This document shows positions 44,658 to 53,399 of a stretch of DNA of 64,000 nt, one piece after another (the first letter of the stretch is position 1; the number at the start of each line of letters is the position of its first letter). A program made the position numbers and the translations under genes. Below the pieces are notes generated by a model. The model had not been told where the DNA came from, made no database searches, and saw nothing but the letters and a program-made list of their open reading frames with translations. Where the stretch lies: contig NZ_SNZV01000008.1 of NCBI RefSeq assembly GCF_004364125.1, positions 124,001 to 188,000 of the forward strand, given 5' to 3'. The stretch comes from Sphingobacterium paludis (GTDB taxonomy: Bacteria; Bacteroidota; Bacteroidia; Sphingobacteriales; Sphingobacteriaceae).

Positions 44658-44679
44658 AAATGACGCATTTGTGTCATTT
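44658..44679. promoter_or_regulatory. Inverted repeat upstream of the gltA promoter
   Basis: AAATGAC (44658-44664) and GTCATTT (44673-44679) are perfectly complementary across an 8-base spacer, centred about 50 bases upstream of the gltA -7 box. The placement fits an activator-type site. Nothing else is recognised in the A/T-rich stretch 44471-44657. Confidence 0.4.
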
Positions 44680-44717
44680 AAATTGGAACCTATATTCGGA
44701 TATCTCATCTATGTTTT

Positions 44718-44725
44718 TATATTTG
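44718..44725 (+). promoter_or_regulatory. -7 promoter box of gltA
   Basis: TATATTTG matches TAnnTTTG and lies 20 bases before ATG 44746. It falls inside the longer open frame that begins at 44671, which supports the shorter start. Confidence 0.65.
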
Positions 44726-44745
44726 TAAAAACTAGATTATTACAT

Positions 44746-46032
44746 ATGTCGGATAAAGCAACAATAAATTTAGACGGTTCATCCTATGAGCTGCCAGTTA
44801 TTATTGGTACTGAAAACGAAAAAGCTGTTGATATCTCGAAACTTAGAGACCAGTCGGGATACATCACCCTAGATCCAGGGTTCAAGAATACAGGCGCTAC
44901 AAAGAGCGCTATTACTTTTTTGGATGGAGAGGAAGGGGTTTTACGCTACCGTGGGTATCCTATCGAACAATTAGCTGAAAAATCAACATTCATCGAGGTT
45001 GCCTATTTATTGATTTACGGAGAACTACCGAGCAAAGATGTATTAGAGAAATTCCGAACCGACATAAGGAAGCAGATGCTCATCCATGAGGACATGAAAA
45101 ATTTCTTCACAGGATTTCCTTCAAAATCGCACCCTATGGGGCAGCTATCTTGTTTGGTTGGCGCGTTATCTGCATTTTATCCGGAGTCGTTAAACCCTAA
45201 TCCTACAGACGAGGAAGAAAACAAGACCATTATTAACTTACTGGCAAAAATGCCAACCATTGTTTCTTGGATTCAGAAAAAATCTTTGGGGCAACCGGTG
45301 GTGTACCCTAAAAACAATTTGGGATATATCGAGAATTTCCTGAATATGATTTTTGGTGAGGTCACTGGTGAAACGAACTTTGATCCTGTCGTTATCAGTG
45401 CCATGCATAAGTTGCTTATCTTACACGCTGATCATGAGCAGAACTGCTCCACGTCGACGGTGCGTATTGTAGGTTCTTCAAACGCAAATCTGTATGCATC
45501 CATTTCTGCAGGAATTAATGCATTATGGGGCCCATTACACGGAGGCGCTAACCAAGCGGTTATTGAAATGCTGGAAGCTATCAAAAATGATGGTGGCGAT
45601 GCAGAGAAATATTTGGCAAAAGCAAAAGATAAGAATGATCCGTTCCGTTTGATGGGATTCGGTCACCGCGTCTACAAAAACTTCGATCCGCGGGCTAAAA
45701 TTATTAAGAAGGCTTGCGACGATATCTTGGAAAAACTAGGCGTAAACGACCCTGTCTTGGATATCGCAAAACGCTTGGAAGAAGCAGCGTTAAATGATCA
45801 ATACTTCATTGACCGTAAACTATATCCTAACGTCGATTTTTATTCCGGTATTATATACCGCGCGTTAGGTTTTGAATCCGATATGTTTACCGTGCTATTT
45901 GCCTTGGGTCGTCTGCCGGGATGGATCGCGCAATGGAAAGAGATGCGCGATAACAAAGAGCCTATCGGCCGTCCACGCCAGGTGTATACTGGAGAAACCA
46001 CGCGCGAATTCGTCGATATCGAAAACCGTTAG
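44746..46032 (+). CDS. gltA: Citrate synthase
   Basis: Condenses oxaloacetate and acetyl-CoA at the entry to the citric acid cycle. From ATG 44746 the protein has 428 residues, the normal size of the hexameric Gram-negative type. Catalytic residues sit in LHADHEQNCSTSTVR (His), GPLHGGANQAV (His) and MGFGHRVYKNFDPRA, with Asp in PNVDFYSG. The N terminus MSDKATINLDG is that of relatives; the upstream extension to 44671 contains the promoter and is rejected. It is convergent with the META lipoprotein gene, with a dispersed palindromic repeat between them. Confidence 0.97.
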   Translation: MSDKATINLDGSSYELPVIIGTENEKAVDISKLRDQSGYITLDPGFKNTGATKSAITFLDGEEGVLRYRGYPIEQLAEKSTFIEVAYLLIYGELPSKDVLEKFRTDIRKQMLIHEDMKNFFTGFPSKSHPMGQLSCLVGALSAFYPESLNPNPTDEEENKTIINLLAKMPTIVSWIQKKSLGQPVVYPKNNLGYIENFLNMIFGEVTGETNFDPVVISAMHKLLILHADHEQNCSTSTVRIVGSSNANLYASISAGINALWGPLHGGANQAVIEMLEAIKNDGGDAEKYLAKAKDKNDPFRLMGFGHRVYKNFDPRAKIIKKACDDILEKLGVNDPVLDIAKRLEEAALNDQYFIDRKLYPNVDFYSGIIYRALGFESDMFTVLFALGRLPGWIAQWKEMRDNKEPIGRPRQVYTGETTREFVDIENR

Positions 46033-46078
46033 TTCGTTTCAGACACCCCAAATACCGTTATAAAAAGCAAGACCTAAA

Positions 46079-46165
46079 CGTCTTTGCGAGAAGGAGGAAC
46101 GACGACGAAGCAATCTTAAGTTTATTAACATGCAGATTGCTTCGTCATACTTCCTCGCAATGACG
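46079..46165. repeat. Dispersed palindromic repeat (CATTGCGAG...GCAATCT type)
   Basis: GACGAAGCAATCT (46104-46116) and AGATTGCTTCGTC (46134-46146) are perfectly complementary; the outer ends CGTCTTTGCGAG (46079-46090) and CTCGCAATGACG (46154-46165) pair except for one base. The whole can fold as a long stem. A half copy lies at 35021-35056. It sits between convergent gltA and the META gene and could end both transcripts. I recall repeats of this kind from other genomes of the phylum. Confidence 0.8.
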
Positions 46166-46224
46166 CGCTTATCGAGAATTTAATACTGTTTCGGCTTACT
46201 TTTGCCAAAATAGCACTGAACTTA

Positions 46225-47013
46225 CTATTTCCTCTTCCAACGCATCACAACGATATCGCCCATAATCATCACTAACTTATCGTCGTGTACAGCGTAGGTA
46301 GCCACCTTTTCTAAACTATTGAAAAACACCTTTTCGCCATCCCCTGGACAGGCCATTTTTGTAGATCCAAGTGGGCCAAAATTCAGTTTGTTGCCTTGTA
46401 TTTCAAACGTGCCGAAGAAATTATTGCAACTGCTATTGCCATTCACCTTTTTTTCCGCCACATCAAAGCTGATGGTTGGTCTTCTATTTGCGTACAGCGA
46501 ATCAAAAGAGCTTCCGGAATCCAACAGATAGTCAAGTTCCCAGTTGCCATTTAAATCATCGGCCCCTGCTGTGGTGTTTTTGATCCGGGCAAACTTTGCC
46601 AGCACTGCATTACCCTTCTTTACGACCAACATATCGTCCTCTTGTTGGTAGCGATTTGCTTGCTCAAAAACATGGCCTAAGCCTTTTTCGATATCCATGT
46701 TTTCACAGGCCATCATGGTAGACATCCCGCGAGTAAACTGAATACCGTTATTTTTACTCAACTTATACTCCCCGCCGATACCATTACAACCGCCAGTTGC
46801 CGAATACCGGCCTTCTTTGGTAGATAATTCCAGGTACGGCATTTTACCATTTACGGTTTCTGGCACAGCCTTTCCATCAAGCTCCACCAACCTCCAGCGC
46901 ACGTCCAGTAAAGACATTTGGACATGCTGACTCGATTCAGACGATTTACGTGCCGCGCACGATCCAAGTAAAGCAGCAATAGCTACCAGTAAAAATACAT
47001 GTAGAAATTTCAT
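46225..47013 (-). CDS. META domain lipoprotein (two HslJ-like domains)
   Basis: A 262-residue lipoprotein with signal sequence and lipobox LLGSC (Cys about 19). Two META domains follow: about 35-140 (WRLVELDGKAV, then YSATGGCNGIGGEYKL and MSTMMACENMDIEKGL) and about 150-262 (GNWELDYLLD, then VNGNSSCNNFFGTFEI and LGSTKMACPGDGEKVF). The paired Cys in 'GGCN' and 'MACE' type motifs are typical. HslJ-like META proteins are linked to stress and drug tolerance in E. coli; no precise role is known here. The gene stands alone. Confidence 0.88.
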   Translation of the reverse strand: MKFLHVFLLVAIAALLGSCAARKSSESSQHVQMSLLDVRWRLVELDGKAVPETVNGKMPYLELSTKEGRYSATGGCNGIGGEYKLSKNNGIQFTRGMSTMMACENMDIEKGLGHVFEQANRYQQEDDMLVVKKGNAVLAKFARIKNTTAGADDLNGNWELDYLLDSGSSFDSLYANRRPTISFDVAEKKVNGNSSCNNFFGTFEIQGNKLNFGPLGSTKMACPGDGEKVFFNSLEKVATYAVHDDKLVMIMGDIVVMRWKRK

Positions 47014-47211
47014 AAATTATTATTCTTTATCCTTTATTAATACAACATACAGAACGAAAGGTTTGGTTCATATGCGACAGCCTCGGGATCCGGTCTGAAA
47101 ACAGGGGCGACTAGCTAAAATCACTGATCATTTTTATGTCATACCGCCCCGTTATTATCTACTAGTTTACTATATTTTACCTATTTTTACGAGCTTTTGC
47201 AAGCATTTATG

Positions 47212-47219
47212 TATGTTTG
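47212..47219 (+). promoter_or_regulatory. -7 promoter box of the nuoH-N operon
   Basis: TATGTTTG matches TAnnTTTG. It overlaps the most upstream possible TTG start (47217), so translation should begin further down, at 47253. No good -33 element is visible. Confidence 0.5.
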
Positions 47220-47252
47220 CATCCAATTAAGAATTATTCTAAAAAAGTCAAA

Positions 47253-48326
47253 TTGGCCGATCTGATTGTCCATATTCTAGTTCCGATAGCAATATTCACC
47301 TTTATTGCTGCCTTCACGTTGTTTGCTGTTTACGCGGAACGTAAGATAGCGGGCTTTGTGCAGGACAGATTGGGCCCTATGGAGACTGGAAAATTCGGAC
47401 TTGTACAAACGATCGCCGATATCTTGAAACTGTTGCAGAAGGAGTTTATCACACCATCTGCGGCGGATAAAATATTGTTTAGCATAGCGCCCGTCGTTAT
47501 CTTCGGCGCTGTATTCGTAGGGTTCAGCGTGATCCCTTGGGCGGCAGATTTCATACCTGCCAATACGCATACAGGGCTATTTTTCATTATGGCGGTGGTT
47601 TCTATCGATGCCATCGGCATTCTGATGGCGGGCTGGGGGTCCAACAACAAATACGCGCTTCTGGGCGCTGTACGTGCCATTGCACAAATGGTATCCTACG
47701 AGATACCGGTAGGGCTATCGCTCATCGCAGTAGTCATGATCACGCAAACGTTGAACCTCAATGACATTGCCTATCTTCAGGGTATTCATGCTCCCGAGAG
47801 CATCTACTTTATGGGATTTTGGGATGTCACGCAGATCGGCGGCATATTTGCATGGCATATTTTCCAGGCGCCACACCTCTTGGTCGTTTATGTCATTTTT
47901 TTTATTGCTTCATTGGCCGAGTGCAACAGAGCGCCATTCGACATACCAGAGGCTGAATCGGAACTTATTGGAGGATTTCACACCGAATACGGGGGAATAA
48001 AATTTGCTTTTTTATTCTTGGCCGAATATGCGATGATGTTTCTGGTGGCTATACTTGGTGTGGTCTTATTTTTGGGAGCGTGGAATACGCCCCTGCCAAA
48101 CATAGGCAGCTTGCGTCTTGCCGACTGGACCACCGGTATGGGCTGGGGAATCGCGTGGACGGTTATCAAATCGTTTACTATCGTCGGCATCCAAATGTGG
48201 ATTCGGTGGACCCTGCCGCGCTTCCGGGCGGACCAGCTTATGACGCTATGTTGGAAAGTACTCATCCCGCTGGCGTTTTTGTGTTTGGCGATTTCGGGGT
48301 TGTGGCGAATTATGGTAATGCTGTAA
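47253..48326 (+). CDS. nuoH: NADH-quinone oxidoreductase subunit H
   Basis: The membrane subunit of complex I that contacts the quinone site. About eight membrane helices are visible. Motifs include TLFAVYAERKIAGFVQDRLG, ALLGAVRAIAQMVSYEIP, and CNRAPFDIPEAESELIGGFH. From TTG 47253 the protein has 357 residues. The open frame reaches 47217, but that region overlaps a promoter box; no ATG is available, so the start is uncertain. It is the first gene of nuoHIJKLMN; the usual nuoA-G genes are not upstream. Confidence 0.92.
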   Translation: MADLIVHILVPIAIFTFIAAFTLFAVYAERKIAGFVQDRLGPMETGKFGLVQTIADILKLLQKEFITPSAADKILFSIAPVVIFGAVFVGFSVIPWAADFIPANTHTGLFFIMAVVSIDAIGILMAGWGSNNKYALLGAVRAIAQMVSYEIPVGLSLIAVVMITQTLNLNDIAYLQGIHAPESIYFMGFWDVTQIGGIFAWHIFQAPHLLVVYVIFFIASLAECNRAPFDIPEAESELIGGFHTEYGGIKFAFLFLAEYAMMFLVAILGVVLFLGAWNTPLPNIGSLRLADWTTGMGWGIAWTVIKSFTIVGIQMWIRWTLPRFRADQLMTLCWKVLIPLAFLCLAISGLWRIMVML

Positions 48327-48332
48327 ATTTTG

Positions 48333-48896
48333 GTGATTAAAACGACGATACAGGGCTTTTTAACAGCTGTTAAAGGATTATTTTTAACGGTTCGCCACCT
48401 TTTTGGCGCGAGGAAGTCACGCACATCCTTGGACATTCGTGAGGAAAACTATTTTGCGGAGCAAAACGGCGTAACCACCGTGCAGTACCCTAAACAGAAA
48501 ATGCCTATCCCCGAGGTAGCTCGCTATCAGCTGGATGTAGAAATCGATGACTGTATCGTGTGCGATCTTTGCGCCAAGGCTTGTCCCGTGGACTGTATTG
48601 ATATCACGGCCATCAAATCTCCGGAAGCAATAGGAAAAACTTCAGACGGCAGCGTAAAACGGCTATACCCCGCACAGTTTGATATCGATATGGCAAAATG
48701 CATGTATTGTGGACTCTGCACCGTAGTGTGTCCTACTGAATGCATCACCATGACCAATCAATACGACCGCAGCACGCAGCAATTGGCCGATTTAATCTAT
48801 GGGTTTTCAGACATGTCCGATAGCGAAGTGCAGCAACGTAAGGAAGAATGGACGAAATTTCAGGCTGAAAAGGAGGCGGCGAAGAAAAAACAATGA
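48333..48896 (+). CDS. nuoI: NADH-quinone oxidoreductase subunit I
   Basis: A ferredoxin-like peripheral subunit of complex I that passes electrons through two [4Fe-4S] clusters. The eight Cys ligands are present in CIVCDLCAKACPVDC and CMYCGLCTVVCPTEC. At about 187 residues it is normal, with a Lys/Glu-rich tail. The start is GTG 48333 or TTG 48330, seven or four bases after nuoH. Its stop overlaps the nuoJ start as ATGA, so the genes are translationally coupled. Confidence 0.95.
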   Translation: MIKTTIQGFLTAVKGLFLTVRHLFGARKSRTSLDIREENYFAEQNGVTTVQYPKQKMPIPEVARYQLDVEIDDCIVCDLCAKACPVDCIDITAIKSPEAIGKTSDGSVKRLYPAQFDIDMAKCMYCGLCTVVCPTECITMTNQYDRSTQQLADLIYGFSDMSDSEVQQRKEEWTKFQAEKEAAKKKQ

Positions 48897-49441
48897 CGAT
48901 AGATGTGTTACTTTTCTATGCTTTCGCTACCATGGCTATCGGATCGGCCTTGTTACTGGTGAGTATACGCAATACCGCACGCGCGCTGTTTTTGCTATTC
49001 ATCGTGCTTTTTGCTATGGCCGGCCTTTACCTGTTCGCATTAGCTGATTTTATTGCGATCACGCAAATTTTGGTGTATGTAGGAGGTGTACTCATCTTAC
49101 TCATTTTTGCTTTTATGCTTTCCAATAAAGAATTATTACATGATCTGCAGCGCGTCTCGCATCGCTTTATTATGATACCACGCTGGCAAGCCTTACTTCT
49201 TTCCGCAGCGTTCTTATCGATCATGTTGTATAGCTTCTTATCATGGTCTAAGAGCATGCCCGAATGGATAGAAACCGCGCAGATGAACGGAACAGTCATT
49301 TCCCCTGCAGACAATAATATACAGGCGTTAGGCTTTCGATTTATGACCCAATATGTGTTACCATTTGAGATTATATCTATTTTCCTGATGATGGCCCTTA
49401 TTGGCGCAGCCCATATATCCAGAAAGGAGCAAAACGCATGA
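48893..49441 (+). CDS. nuoJ: NADH-quinone oxidoreductase subunit J
   Basis: A membrane subunit of complex I, 182 residues with five hydrophobic helices. FLLFIVLFAMAGLYLFALAD followed by FIAITQILVYVGGVLILLIF is the conserved core with the pi-bulge helix. The start overlaps nuoI by four bases (ATGA) and the end overlaps nuoK the same way. Confidence 0.95.
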   Translation: MTIDVLLFYAFATMAIGSALLLVSIRNTARALFLLFIVLFAMAGLYLFALADFIAITQILVYVGGVLILLIFAFMLSNKELLHDLQRVSHRFIMIPRWQALLLSAAFLSIMLYSFLSWSKSMPEWIETAQMNGTVISPADNNIQALGFRFMTQYVLPFEIISIFLMMALIGAAHISRKEQNA

Positions 49442-49743
49442 TCAGTATCACTCACTTTTTGGTCGTTAGCGCCATCATCTTTTGCATAGGCCTATACGCT
49501 GTGCTGGCAAAAAGGAATGCCATTATGATCCTTGTTGGGATCGAGCTAATGATCAATGCCGCCATACTTAACTTTGTAGCGTTCTCGCGCTACGATAAAA
49601 TAAACTATGGCGGACAGGTATTTGCTCTTTTTGCTATTGTGCTGGCAGCGGCAGCCGTAGCGGTAGGCCTAGCCATCATACTCAACGTATATAAATATTA
49701 CAAAACCATAGATCCGTCAAACATAAACGAACTGAGAGATTAA
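49438..49743 (+). CDS. nuoK: NADH-quinone oxidoreductase subunit K
   Basis: A small membrane subunit of complex I, 101 residues with three helices. GLYAVLAKRNAIMILVGIEL contains the conserved Glu used in proton movement, and FALFAIVLAAAAVAVGLAII carries the second. The length and order in the operon are standard. It overlaps nuoJ by four bases; nuoL starts one base after its stop. Confidence 0.96.
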   Translation: MISITHFLVVSAIIFCIGLYAVLAKRNAIMILVGIELMINAAILNFVAFSRYDKINYGGQVFALFAIVLAAAAVAVGLAIILNVYKYYKTIDPSNINELRD

Positions 49744-49744
49744 A

Positions 49745-51787
49745 GTGCCTGGACTATTGAACATATCGCCCATCGTCGCGAGCCTACTTGTCGTAGTGCT
49801 TCCTTTTTCGGCTTTTGTGATACAGGCCATCCTCGGTCGCCGATCTGTCTCCGGAAACGTTGCATTGATGGCGATTAGCCTAAGTTCGATACTCAGCGCT
49901 GGCTGTGTTTTTTTCGTCGTGTGGACTGGCGAGGCCACCCTCGAGCGGATCACTTGGTTTACCATAGGCACCAAATCGTTTAGCGTAGGCATATTGCTGA
50001 ATAAGCTTACGGTGTTTATGCAGCTGCTGGTATGTATTATTGCGCTACCGGTACACCTGTACTCCCGCGCATACATGAAAGGTGATGACGGCCTGCACCG
50101 CTACTGGATGTACCTCAGCCTTTTTTGTTTTGCTATGTTGGGACTTACCATCTCCATAAACTTGTTACAGCTCTATATCTTCTGGGAGTTAGTGGGCTTC
50201 GCCTCCTACCTGCTCATTGGCTTTTGGTTTACCAGAGACGCTGCCGTTCAAGCGAATAAAAAAGCATTCTTGATCAATAGGATTGGTGATCTTGGCTTTT
50301 TGATCGGTATCGCGCTGCTGTACGCTCAGGTAGGCACATTGGATCTCGTGGAGCTTTTTGGCAAGTCCGGATTCTTTTCCACGGAAACTGCCGTACATGA
50401 CTCCTTGCAGTTGCTTGATAAAAACAGTGCTTGGATCACATGCGCTGGTTTAGCATTTCTTCTCGGCGCCATGGCTAAATCGGCACAGTTCCCCTTGCAT
50501 GTATGGCTACCCGATGCCATGGAAGGCCCGACATCGGTATCGTCATTGATTCACGCCGCAACAATGGTAGCGGCGGGCATATTTCTATTATGCACCGTCT
50601 TTCCTCTTTTCAACGAAACGGTGCTGCTCGTGATTACTGGCATAGGTACGATCACGGCTTTTTCGGCCGCCATATTCGCTTTGGGCCAATACGATATTAA
50701 AAAAATTCTAGCGTTTTCCACCATATCGCAATTGGGGTTTATGATGGTGGGTGTCGGTATCGGCGCTTGGGACACCGCTATGCTCCATCTCGCGACACAT
50801 GCCTTTTTTAAGTGCCTGCTATTTCTGTGCGCCGGAGCGGTAATTCATGAGATGAGCCATGTCAAAGCCCACACAAACCTAACATTTGATCCGCAAGACC
50901 TACGCAACATGGGGGGACTTCGTCATTACATGCCCAAAACGTTTTTGTGCATGCTGATCGGCGCACTCGCGCTCTCAGGATTCCCCCTCACGGCTGGCTA
51001 TCTCTCAAAAGACAGCATCGTGGTTACTGCATTTGAATGGGCCGCGTCACACGGTGGCTCGTACTTCATCATTCCGGCAGCCCTGATTCTCGTAAGCGTG
51101 CTAACAGCTTTTTATATCGGACGATTAGTCTTTAAAACATTTTTCGGATCGTTTTCTTTTCGGGAGCATATCGCCGCAGGAAAGCCTAGTTTGCATGAGC
51201 CGCCAAGCATGATGCTTTGGCCAATGTTGTTTTTAGCCGCATGCAGCTTGTTCCCCCTATTCGGAGTGCAGCCCCTGGCCTATCAGCAAACTTGGATAAT
51301 CCGAGGATTTCACGTGGAAGTAGATTATCCTGCACAACATGCTGCACACCTTTTTATCCCTCTCGGTTTGACAATAGGCGCTATCGTGGCTTGGACAGTG
51401 GGCTGGCAGTGGTATGTTAAACAAAAATACCCCTTGCGGGTAGACAACAGCTGGGTTCAATGGGCAAACCGTCAAGGCTACCTGAATGAGTTGAACGATA
51501 CGCTGTTTGTTAAAGGAACGCTCAAGCTCAGTGACCTGCTTTACGCCTTCGATCGGTATGTGGTTGATGGTTTGACAAAGTTGGTAACCTGGGTTACACA
51601 GCGAATAGCCGTTTTTGCCTATTGGGTAGATAAACATATTGTCGATGGTCTAGTCAATCTTTCAGCAAATACGACCTATTATATTGGGCATTTGGCTCGT
51701 CATGTACAAAATGGGCAGCTACAGGGCTACATGGGTTTTGCATTGACTGCTGTTATTTTAGGAATTCTTTATCTGATTATTAAATAG
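49745..51787 (+). CDS. nuoL: NADH-quinone oxidoreductase subunit L
   Basis: The largest antiporter-like proton-pumping subunit of complex I, 680 residues. The core Mrp-type domain has LLQLYIFWELVGFASYLLIG (Glu), KSAQFPLHVWLPDAMEGPTS (Lys, His) and KKILAFSTISQLGFMMVGVG. The C-terminal end carries a long amphipathic helix region, about 570-640, and a last membrane helix. Translation starts at GTG 49745. It follows nuoK without a gap. Confidence 0.96.
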   Translation: MPGLLNISPIVASLLVVVLPFSAFVIQAILGRRSVSGNVALMAISLSSILSAGCVFFVVWTGEATLERITWFTIGTKSFSVGILLNKLTVFMQLLVCIIALPVHLYSRAYMKGDDGLHRYWMYLSLFCFAMLGLTISINLLQLYIFWELVGFASYLLIGFWFTRDAAVQANKKAFLINRIGDLGFLIGIALLYAQVGTLDLVELFGKSGFFSTETAVHDSLQLLDKNSAWITCAGLAFLLGAMAKSAQFPLHVWLPDAMEGPTSVSSLIHAATMVAAGIFLLCTVFPLFNETVLLVITGIGTITAFSAAIFALGQYDIKKILAFSTISQLGFMMVGVGIGAWDTAMLHLATHAFFKCLLFLCAGAVIHEMSHVKAHTNLTFDPQDLRNMGGLRHYMPKTFLCMLIGALALSGFPLTAGYLSKDSIVVTAFEWAASHGGSYFIIPAALILVSVLTAFYIGRLVFKTFFGSFSFREHIAAGKPSLHEPPSMMLWPMLFLAACSLFPLFGVQPLAYQQTWIIRGFHVEVDYPAQHAAHLFIPLGLTIGAIVAWTVGWQWYVKQKYPLRVDNSWVQWANRQGYLNELNDTLFVKGTLKLSDLLYAFDRYVVDGLTKLVTWVTQRIAVFAYWVDKHIVDGLVNLSANTTYYIGHLARHVQNGQLQGYMGFALTAVILGILYLIIK

Positions 51788-51789
51788 AA

Positions 51790-53394
51790 ATGGGCGCACT
51801 TTCCATCCTCATATTTTTACCGCTGTTTGCTGCCTTATTGATTTTAGCGTTGCCGAGTTCGTTAAAAGGGAGCTATAGATACATTGCATTGGTATTTACA
51901 CTGGCACAGCTTGCTTTGTCGCTCTATATGTACCAACAGTTTGATCCGACATTGGGCGGTATCAATTCGATCAGTGGTTATCAATTTGTGGAACAAATAC
52001 CATGGATACGGCTGGATTTGGGCCAACTTGGAAAGCTGGAGATAGACTATTTCGTTGGTATCGATGGTGTCTCGCTGCCTTTGATTGTCCTGAGCTCATT
52101 TGTCATGCTGATGAGCATTGGCGCATCGTGGCATGTTGAAAAAAGTGTCAAAGGATATTTTGCCTTATTGATGGTGTTGAATATGGCCGTCATGGGAATA
52201 TTTGCCGCCCTGGATTTCTTTCTATTTTATGTCTTTTACGAAGTTATGCTCCTGCCACTGTACTTCCTGATCGGGATATGGGGAGGAGCGCGACGGGAAT
52301 ACGCAGCGATGAAGTTTTTCATTTACACACTGCTAGGCTCTGTGCTGATGCTCCTTGTCATTGTGGGGCTTTATTTTTCGGTTGTCAATCCTGCTTCCGG
52401 CGCGCACACCTTCAATATATTGTTGATGATGAACCCTAGCAACTATGTTGATGGATCGTTCTTTGGTTTTCTTGGAAACTATCACGAAGTCTTTGGGGTG
52501 CCTGCCCGACTGGTTGGCTTTATTGTTTTGTTTTTTGCATTTGCCATCAAAGTGCCCATTGTGCCTTTGCATACCTGGCTTCCAGATGCGCACGTAGAGG
52601 CACCTACTCCGGTGTCCATCATCCTCGCCGGTATCTTGTTAAAGATTGGCGGGTATGGCATCATTCGCGTATGCTACAGCATTTTTCCAGATATAGCAGC
52701 TGATACAAACTGGTGGCTGGCGCTTATTGGCGTGCTGTCTATTGTATACGGCGCACTAAACGCGCTCGCTCAAAAAGATCTGAAACGGATGATCGCTTAC
52801 TCATCGGTTTCCCACATGGGATTCGTCTTACTGGGAATAGCCAGTCTTACAGCCGAAGGCCTATCCGGCGCTATGTTCCAAATGGTCTCACACGGTTTTC
52901 TCAGTGCAGCTCTATTTTTCTTGGTGGGCGTTCTTTATGATCGTGTACACGACCGTTACATCTATAACTTCCGGGGCTTGGCTAACATTATGCCAACCTA
53001 TACGGCCTATGTCGCTATTGCTTTTTTTGCATCGCTCGGTTTGCCGGGCTTCTCGGCTTTTATCGGCGAAGCCTTTGTCATCATAGGCGCGTTCAATGCA
53101 GAAGCTATGTTGACTGGTGTTCCGCGCTGGATGGCTGTGGGAGGTTCTGTAGGTATTCTCCTGAGTGCTGCTTATTTCCTTTGGACATTGCAGCGCATGT
53201 TTTTCGGACAAACGCGTTTGCAAGGCGGCGAAAAATGGCGGCTCGCATTGACGGATCTCGACACGCGAGAAAAGATAGTGCTACTGCCCGCATTGGCATT
53301 GGCGTTGGTCCTAGGAATCGTGCCTTCCTTAATCTTCGATAACCTTAACGCCTCCGTGATTCAACTGTTAGACACAATAAAACCTTACTTGTAG
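51790..53394 (+). CDS. nuoM: NADH-quinone oxidoreductase subunit M
   Basis: An antiporter-like subunit of complex I, 534 residues and about 14 membrane helices. FDFFLFYVFYEVMLLPLYFL-type segment with the conserved Glu, KVPIVPLHTWLPDAHVEAPT (Lys, His) and LKRMIAYSSVSHMGFVLLGI are diagnostic of NuoM. It starts two bases after nuoL and nuoN follows five bases after its stop. Confidence 0.96.
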   Translation: MGALSILIFLPLFAALLILALPSSLKGSYRYIALVFTLAQLALSLYMYQQFDPTLGGINSISGYQFVEQIPWIRLDLGQLGKLEIDYFVGIDGVSLPLIVLSSFVMLMSIGASWHVEKSVKGYFALLMVLNMAVMGIFAALDFFLFYVFYEVMLLPLYFLIGIWGGARREYAAMKFFIYTLLGSVLMLLVIVGLYFSVVNPASGAHTFNILLMMNPSNYVDGSFFGFLGNYHEVFGVPARLVGFIVLFFAFAIKVPIVPLHTWLPDAHVEAPTPVSIILAGILLKIGGYGIIRVCYSIFPDIAADTNWWLALIGVLSIVYGALNALAQKDLKRMIAYSSVSHMGFVLLGIASLTAEGLSGAMFQMVSHGFLSAALFFLVGVLYDRVHDRYIYNFRGLANIMPTYTAYVAIAFFASLGLPGFSAFIGEAFVIIGAFNAEAMLTGVPRWMAVGGSVGILLSAAYFLWTLQRMFFGQTRLQGGEKWRLALTDLDTREKIVLLPALALALVLGIVPSLIFDNLNASVIQLLDTIKPYL

Positions 53395-53399
53395 GCTTA

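Noticed and set aside
44671..44745. 25-codon N-terminal extension of citrate synthase
   Set aside because: It contains the gltA -7 promoter box and reads unlike family N termini.
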